Shown: in pieces, positions 28,902 to 37,900 of the stretch | How the letters are laid out: each line of letters begins with the position of its first letter | Numbering within the stretch: position 1 is the stretch's first letter | From: Afipia felis ATCC 53690 | Lineage (GTDB): Bacteria > Pseudomonadota > Alphaproteobacteria > Rhizobiales > Xanthobacteraceae | Direction of reading: 5' to 3' | DNA: 64,000 nucleotides | Assembly (NCBI RefSeq): GCF_000314735.2 | Contig: NZ_KB375270.1 | Coordinates: 868,001 to 932,000, forward strand | The notes under the pieces: generated by a model | Databases searched by the model: none | The model's input: only the letters and a program-made list of their open reading frames with translations | Told to the model about the DNA's origin: nothing | Translations under genes and position numbers: made by a program

Positions 28902-31900
28902 TCACACCTTGTGAATATCGGTAGCCTGGATCGCCGCGTGATTGTCCAGAACGGCAAGCACCACACGGCTTCCACCCGACGCATCGCCGCCGTTGGTGTC
29001 GTAGTAAAGCGTGCCGGACGACTGGTCATAGGCAAAGTGCTGCGATGAATCGAGAGTGTGCGTAGCCGCATCATTGCCTGTGTAGATCGCCTCGTTCAGT
29101 GAACCGTTGCCCTTCCAGGAAACGCCACCGAACGCAGTCCCCAACAATTCGATAACATCTCCCTGACCGGCGCTTCCGCTAAAGTCGAGGATATGGTCGC
29201 CCAATTCGGACAGTGCATTGAACCGGAAGTGATCGCTTCCTGCGCCACCCTGAAGGATGTCGATTCCGTCACCCCCAATCAGCGTATCGTTGCCTCCGCC
29301 TCCGCGGAGAATGTCGTTACCGGGGCCTCCATTGAGAGTGTCGTTAGCGCTGGAGCCGATGAGGATGTCGTCGCCGGTGCCTCCCGAGAAATTAACTCCA
29401 CCATAGCCATCTGCGACAATGAAGAAATCATTCCCTGACGTCGGACTGGTCGAGTTGTCGGTGTGCCTCTCGATCGTGACCTGCTCCTGCACCTGATTTG
29501 TGCCGTCGGTCACCGTGTAGGAGAACGTCGTCGTATCGTGATCGTGACCTTTCTCCACGGTGAAGAGAATATTTCCGTTGCCATCGAACGTCGCACCGTT
29601 GGTGAGCGAACCAGAAACGATCGATAGCGGATCGTTTTCGGGGTCGTGAAGCGTCGACAGCAGATCGCTGATCGGAATCGATATCTTAAAGTCATGCCCG
29701 CCGTCGTGCACGAAATAGTCGATATTTGTATTGTGCACCGCCGGCGGCTGATTGTTGGCGTCGAGGTTGATCGTCAACGTCGAGGATGAAGGATCGCCGT
29801 CACCGTCCATTAGCGTATAGGTGAACGTATCCGTGCCCGCGCCGTTGGCGGATGGATCGCGCGTATACGTGTAGTCACCATTCTCGTTGATGACGAGCGT
29901 GCCGTACTGACCCGCGACATGGAAATTGTGCGAGCTATCCGTCGTGGTCTCGGTGTCGTTATAGCCGACAACCTGAGCGATCTTGGCGCCATCCGCGCCC
30001 AGAACGTCGGCACCATCGGGATGAGTGGTGGAATCGCCGGTGATGACATTGCCCGTGGCCGTTGTGCCGGTTCCGGTCGAGTCAGTATCCAGATGTGCCG
30101 TCGGCACGTCGTCGACGATGTCGATCGTCAGCGTGGCTGTGCTGGTTTCGTGATCCGCATCGGTCACGACCACGTTGAAGCTGTCGTGCGTATTGTCGCC
30201 CGAGGTATTGGTCGCGAGAGTATAGACGTAGTCGATTTCGGTTGCCGAAATGCTGGTAATTTTCAAAGTACCAAGATGGTCCTGGCTTTCGAAAAGCTGC
30301 CCGACCGCAGTGACGGCAACACCGTCAATCGTGACCGTCGTCAGACCATCGCCTGGAGTGATGGCGATGCTGCCTGCATGACTGTTGCTGCCGTCTCCGG
30401 CATGAGAGCCCGCAGGCAGACCATCATGAGCCGGCAAGCCAGCCTCACTGACAGAGATTGCTTCTGCCGAAACAGTGGGCAGGTGATCGGTCGAATTGAC
30501 GTTGATGATAAAGTCGCCATTCGCGAGCGTCAGCGGATCGCCGTCGGAATCCGTCACCGTCACGAACTGGGAGAAGTCGATCGAACGCAGCGTACCACCG
30601 TCAATTGGCTTGAACAGGTCGAAGGTCGCATGCCCGTCCGGTGACAGGGTTAGCGTGAATATCAGCTCGCCTCCGGCCATGCCCACGATCGTGTGCCCAT
30701 CGGGCGATGAAATCGTGATCGGCGTACCGTTATAGGATGCTGGATCGACGGTGATACCTTGGGTGAAATGCACCTCCTGGGTGGCGAACGACGCAATCGA
30801 CCATGTGCCGGGCGAGTCCGCACCCATGGACACGAGCGGTGTCAGGTCGACAACAGTCTCTACCTCATGCGGCGTGCTGGTGATCGTCGTGGTCGTTTCC
30901 GTGACCTGGAGATTGTCGATCACAACCCGCCCGCCAAGAGTCGAAGGCGGAATGATTTCGAGCTTCGAAAGCTGAACACTGCCGAAGTCCGGATCGGCAG
31001 CACCGTTGAAGATACTGTTGATGATTGCCGCCGGATTGCCGCCCACATTGTCTGCCGTGAAGGTTGCCGTTGCAATCAAATTTCCGTTCGCATCGTAACC
31101 CTTGAGGACAACGTCCGAAGATCCGGAATTGGCTCCGTAGAGTCCCAGAGCAATGCTGTTCAACGTGAACGTCGTGCCGCTGTCTGCGGTGAATACCAAA
31201 GTCGTCGCGCCGGGGTTCTGATCCGGACCCTGCAAATTGGAATTACCACCGAACGAGACGACCGCAATGCCCGTGCCGCCACTAGCATGAAGGTGAGATG
31301 CGCCCAGTCCCGTCGAACTGAAATCGAGATTCTGGGTCTCGACCGTTTTCAGCACAAACATGTCGGCTTCGTTCACGGACCCTGCCGCGATCTGGCCGGT
31401 GAGAACTGGAACGTCGTCATTGACCATCACGCTAAACGTTCCGGCAACATGATCGCCGTCGGAATCGGTCGCGGTGTAGTTGAACGTGAGAATGATGTTG
31501 TTCTCGTTGTTGCCGGCTGCCTGGTCGAGTGCGTCATGAAGAATAACGTGGAACGCTCCTGTCCCATCGTCCGACAACGTCACCTCAATCACGGTACGCG
31601 GATCGTCCGTGCCGTGCTGCGCGGTGCCGATCAGCTTCGTGCCATCCTGCGACAGCGCAAAGGTAATCGCATCGCCATGCGAGCTCAGAGTCGCGCCGGT
31701 CGGATCCGCCGCGCCGAAGATTCCAACGTGATTGTTGGTAAACGTGACACTGCGACCCACGCCATCCTGCGTGAAACCGGACGCGTCGCTGTAACTATCG
31801 GCGGTGTCGTAATTGTCGGCACCCCAGTTGATGTTGAGATAACCGGTCGCGGTTGCTTCATTGTGGTCGCCGGTGCCGTCGCGGTGATCGCTGTCCGGCA

Positions 31901-34900
31901 CATTCACATCGCCAGGCTGGCTGTCGTGGTTGCCGGTGACGGCATCGCCAGCCACAACCCTCAGCCCGTCCTCGTCGACGACAGTCATCGGAACCAGGCT
32001 GACATTGTCGAGCAATGCCCCCCAGGTGTCCTGCGTACCTTCGCCTTGGAAGGAGAGAGTATCGTGGCCGGTGCCCACCACAAACACAGTGTACTGGTGC
32101 CAGACGCCTGCGGTCATTCCCGTCGAGTCGATCTCCTCAACGGGGGCTCCATTCCAGAGAACCTTCATACCGCTGCTGTCGTTGTCCGCAGCACCCGGCC
32201 GCACCGCATACCAGAAGGTCAGTTCGTAGGTCTGGCCCGCCTGCGTCGTCACCACCTGTTCGATGGTCGCGTTGGTCGGCGTCTGGCCGTTCACCTGTGC
32301 AGCGTCGTTGTAATTGTCGGCGCCATGCACATTCCAGTTGCCTGAGGCATCGGAATCCAGCTCGACCACCGAGTTGCCGTCTTCCGCTGTAATGCCGCTG
32401 ACATTGCCGGTCTGAATCTCGAACGGAACGGTGCCGTGCGGCTGGCCGGTGCTGGGATCATACGAGGTCCAACCCGGAATCGAATGGTAGATTGACCATT
32501 GACCATTGCCGAGATCGTCATGCCCCTGCTCGAAGCTGCCATTGACGATCAGGTTTGCTGGCGTCGGGATAATGGCCGGGCCATCGTCGAGGAAATGGAT
32601 CTGGCCACCAATCGAGACCGGCGTCGAGGTGACATGATCGCCGTCGCCGTCGGTGAATGTCACCGTGGCCTGCAACGCATCACTGTCCATCGACACGGAA
32701 TCGTTCGGATCGTTTTTGTCCGGATGATGGATCGCGGTGTATTCTGCGATCGTCACGACGCCCGTGGTGCTGTCGAGCGAAATCGCGAACGCAATCGCGC
32801 CGTTGGATTCCGGATTGCCGCTGACACTTTCGCGGCCGATCACAAGGCCGTTTTCTTCATAGAGGAAGATCTTGTTGCCATCGGTCGCGGTGAGACCTGA
32901 ATCCACGCCGCCGGAAGCGACCAGCAGTGCATAAGCCGGAGGCGTCGATCCCGGACCATCCGCGCCGTAGCTGCCAGACGATGAGACGACAGGCCCGCTG
33001 CTGTGGGCAATTTCGATCGGCGTGCCGAGACCCGCGAACGCGGCCGGAAGCGGCGTATTGGCCGCTCCCAGGCTATCGTCGGTGCCGGACTGGTCGCCCG
33101 CGCTCTCGTCGATCGTGAGCGTCACGTCCGTGGCCGCGACCACCGGATGCGGAACGTCGTCCTGAACGTCGACGGAGAAGTGGCCAGAGGTCGCGTCGCC
33201 GTCGCCATCCTTGGCAGTGAAGTCGAAAGTGAACTTCAAATCGGAGACGCTCGAAGGCAGGTCGTCGAGCGGCTGCTTGAGCGTGAAGTCATATGCGCCG
33301 TTCGGATTGTTCGCATCCTGCGACAGTACGACAGAGAACACGACATTTGCGCCATCGACCGCTGTCGGCGCGGTATCGCCGGTGTAGCCGACCAACGTAA
33401 CCGAATCGAGCAGCGCGTAATGAACCGTCTCGCCATGCGAGGTCAGCGCTGCGGGAGAAACGGTATGTCCGTCGCTGTCCGCAATCGTGACGTTGTTGAT
33501 CGCAGTCGCGAGATCGGTGAAGGACACATCGCCATGGGTCAGCGGCGCACTGCCGCTGTTCAGAACGATATTGTCAACTGCCACCGAGCCATTCGCGTTG
33601 ATGTTATTAGGTGTAACGATCTGCAGCGAAGTCAGTTGGACGCCGTCCAGCAATGTTCCGGCAGCGTTGAAGGTGTTAGGCAGTGCCGCTGTGCCACCAA
33701 GGTCGGCGTTATTCATCAGGCCGCCGAGCTGCACGACCACCGTAATTTGCTGCCCGTGCGTATCCGTGCCGATCAAGGTCACGTTGTCGAACTGAGGACC
33801 GTTCGAGCTGGCATTGAGGCCCAGATCCATGCTGGTCAGCGTGAATGGACCGGCATTGGCAGTGATCGTAACCACCGAGCCGTAGAGTTGCCCGGTGTAG
33901 CCGGTCACATTCGCAACACCTTGATTGGACGCGAATGTGAAGTCACCAATGGTGTGCTGGAGCAATCCGTCCTGCTGAACGGTATTAAAATCGAAAGTAT
34001 GCGGTGTGCCACTGCTTGCCGGAGCCGCGGGAGCTGCCGGTCCGTCGGCACCGAAGTGAATATCCAGCGAGCCATGCGCCGTGGCCGAAGACGAGGCGAT
34101 GTTCGCTTCGCTCGTCGACTTGTCTTCCGGCGAGAGAATGACCGGGCTGTCGTCGTTGATGCTGACGGTGAAGTTCGCCGTGCCCTGGCTATTGTCGCTA
34201 TCGGTCACCGTGGCGGTAACGGTAAAGGTCTTGTCGTCCTCATAAGAGGTCAACCCGGAGTTCGACGGATCGTCATGACCCGGGTGCGTGATCGGCTCAA
34301 GGAGCGTGACCTTGTAGTCCGCGCCCGTGTGATCCGCGCCCGTGACGGCAATGGTGAACACGACGTCGGTGACGTCGTTGCCACCATACCCGATCAGCAT
34401 CTGGTGAGTAGAATCCCAGATTGTGTGGATGGCCGTACCGTCGAGCTTGGTGATACCCGAGGTATCAGCGGACAGCACCACCGACTGCAAGGAATCCGGC
34501 CCGAGCGTGTAGGAAATATGGCCCGTCGCTACCGTGGTTTCGTCGCCGGGAGCATGATCGTTATTGCCGATCACCGGGATGTCGTCTTCGTCGACGACCG
34601 CATTATTGCTGACGGAGACGTTGGTGACACCAACATCGGTCACGCCGAATGTAATTTGCCGGGTCACGGCATCGCCGTCGCCGTCGGTCACCGTATAGCT
34701 GAAGGTCTCGGTGACGGTCGTCGCGCTCGTCACATCGGCCGGCGACGTATAGATGAGATGACCGTTGTTATCGATCGATAGCGAACCGCCGTGGTCGCCG
34801 GCAGAGAACGTGATGCTCCCCAGACCATCGGCGCCAGCATTGATGTGCAATAAGGTAACCGCGACGCCGACATCGTGCGAACCGCTGCCTTCCGCGAAAT

Positions 34901-37900
34901 TGTCGCCCGTGTAGTTGCTGGCAGACGGGCCGTCATCCTCGAAGCGAATTGCCGTCGAGATATCGGCACCCTTGGTGACATAATCGCCATCGCCATCAAC
35001 AATGGTGACTTGAGCGGTCAGTGAGCCGCTGTTGAGATAGAGGCCCTCGTCGCTGCTCGTATGATCCGGATGCTGCAGCGAGACATACTGGACTACTGAC
35101 ACCACACCGGTGTGCGGGTCGATGGCGAATGCCACCGCGATGGAATCGAGGCTACCGTTGTTGTCGGAATCATAACGTCCGACTACCACGCCGTTTTCAA
35201 CCGACAGCGAGATCGCATGGTTGTCCGTGGTGACGAGGCCCGAATTCACGTTACCAACAGTGAGCGAATAGGTCGTCGCTGCTGCAGCCGAGCCGCCCTG
35301 CGGGCCGTCGGTGCCGAAATCCGCGACGATATTGACCGCCGAGCCCGTACCCGTTGCGTACTGCGGAGCGCCGAACGCAGCATCGTGACCCGCGTCTGCG
35401 AGAGTGCCGCTGAACAGCGCGATCACCGCCGGGTCGGTGGTTTCGTTGGAATCGGAATCGTGCCCTGCCGTCTCGTCGATGACGATGGCATTGCCAACGT
35501 GAACGTTGGCAATGTATGTGCCCTGATTATCCGCCGTACCGGTTTCCCGGAATTCGAGAAGATTTGAGTGATCGCCCGATCCACCGATCAGTTCGAGCGA
35601 ATAGGTCTGCATCGTATTGGTCGGATCGAGGTCGAATATCTTCTGACCGCCGAACCAGACCTCGAGATGCGCACTATCAGGGATCGGCGCGCCTGCCTCG
35701 AAAGTGAGCACATAATGGTCGCCCGCTTGCAGGCTGATCGTCTGTGAAATCTTGACGTCGCGCGAGGACGCATCGAGATCCACCATGTATCCGTGGGTCG
35801 ACGAGTGCATGCCTTGGTAGCCGTCACCGACGCGCTCAAGCTGAACTGTCCCCGAGCCGTCATGACCGGTGCCGCTGGTGGAAACGGTCCAGCTTCCGGC
35901 CGTCCCGGACGTGTTGATGCCGCTGCCCGTGCCCCACTCGTTATTGTTCTCGACAAAACCGTCAAAGAAGAAGCTGTTTCCGGCATGATCCGGCGCCGTG
36001 ACGGTGAGCGTCGGCCCATCATCCTGGAACTGAACCTTCAGCGAGACTCCTGACACGGCGCTGACGGAGTCGCCGTCAGAGTCCGTCAACGTCGCCTTGA
36101 TGTGAAGATCGGTCGCAACCGTCACGATGTCGTCAAACGCAGCAGCGTCCGAGCCGGCGATCGGATTGTAGATTGGCTGATACTGAGCAATCCAGACATG
36201 GCCGTCGTGATCGACGTAGACCTTGAACACTTCGGCGCCATTGGCCGAGCCAACCAACGAGCCGTCAGCGGCGGTCGTCAGCAGGATGTGCGTGTGGTCG
36301 AGCGTCGTCAGGCCGGAATCAACGCCGGCGAAAGCCTTGCCGCTCGCGTCGGTGACGGCGAACGACCAGGTGCCGGGCTGGTCGGCACCGGCGTTGCCGG
36401 TAAACAGAGCGGTGAAATTCTGGCCGTTATCACTGACGAGAACACTTTCCGTCGACTCGGCATAACCAATCGCGCCAACCTTATAAATGACATTATAAGC
36501 GTCGGTGCCCGATGCAGGAGCCGCGACGTCATTCGCGGGATTGGGATCTCCCGCCGTGTTGATTCCGGCGCTCTCGTCCTCACTGATTGTGAAGGTCTCG
36601 GGGGTCGTTACGGTGTGTACGACCGGCGCCATGACAGTCGTTTCGACACCGGAGATATGGAATTTGTCGCCCGAGAAACTATTGGTGCCGTCATACTTGA
36701 CGCCATCATAGTTGCTCACCTGAAGCAGATCGAACGTGTTGCCAGACGTGGCTGCATTCACCGTGATGACAGAGCCGGAATCGACACCGTCCAGAACATA
36801 ACCGATCGGGTTCCCGCCCTGGAAAACCTCGTGAACATGCGTCGTCGGTTGGCCGTTCACCTCGAAGCTCAGCGCAACGAAGCTGCCGCCGCTCGTCGCA
36901 TCAATAAAGACAACCGCGTTCTTGTTGCCGTTGACACCAACAGTAAACGAGACTGACGAGTGCGGATCAACGCCGGTGTAGGAGTTGTTGGCCTGCAGAC
37001 CCGTCACGAAGTTCAGGTTCAGAACCTCAGAACTATTATCGATCCATTGATTGCCAACACCGATGTCATCACTATTCGTGTTGACGGTGTGTCCGGGGGC
37101 CGTCAGCAACAGGTTATGACTGTTCTGGTCACCCGTAATGCCGAGTCCAAGCGCGGTGACATTACCGGCCTTGACGTCAAAGTGTTCGGTAACGGACTCA
37201 ATGGTCGTGGTGGTCGTCGTCGTACTGCCGACGTCGCGCGCCGAGACCACCGGAATGTCGTCCAGAACGCTAACAGTGAAGGTACCCTTGCCAAGGCTCA
37301 CACTGTCGCCATCGCCATCGGTCGCTGTGATGTAACCGGATAGATCAATACTCAGGCTGTTTTCGCTGTTATCGCCGGGTTTTCCGTCGAGGCTCGGGTG
37401 ATCCAGCTCCTTCAACAGGGTGAAGGTGTAGGATCCATCTGCACTCAGGGTGAGCGTAAAGACCTGATTTTGCGACGGATCGCTGCCGGTGAAGCCAACC
37501 AGAGTGCCGTTCACGACCTCTATGGAAATAGCTTGATGATCGGACGTCAGTCCGGTCGCTTGCGGTGTATCGATGGTTTTGAAACCAAAGCTGCCGAGCC
37601 CATCCGCACCGAAATTGATGAGCGTCGCCAGGCTGCCGAAGGCAGCCGAATTTGCGGTCGCCGAACCGGTACCGGTGACTTCGCTCGGAAGCAGAGGGAC
37701 GTCCTTGTTAGCCCAGGACAGGCCATCCTCGTCGACCGCAGCCGTAATCTTGGCACCAACAATCAGCGTCGGACCGTCATCGTAGAACAGAATATGGCTG
37801 CCGATATTGGCCGTATCGGAGGCAACGTCACCGTCGCCATCGGTCACGGTGACAACTGCCTTGATTGCGCCGTCGGCCAGCGAGACTGTTTCGTTGTTGC

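Noticed and set aside
30759..32345. 528-codon plus-strand frame inside the adhesin gene, and similar ones at 33003-34781 and 36102-36956
   Set aside because: These are antisense shadows of the repeat-rich, high-GC adhesin gene. They are Arg/Val/Asp-rich with no domain, no start signals and no membrane or signal segments.
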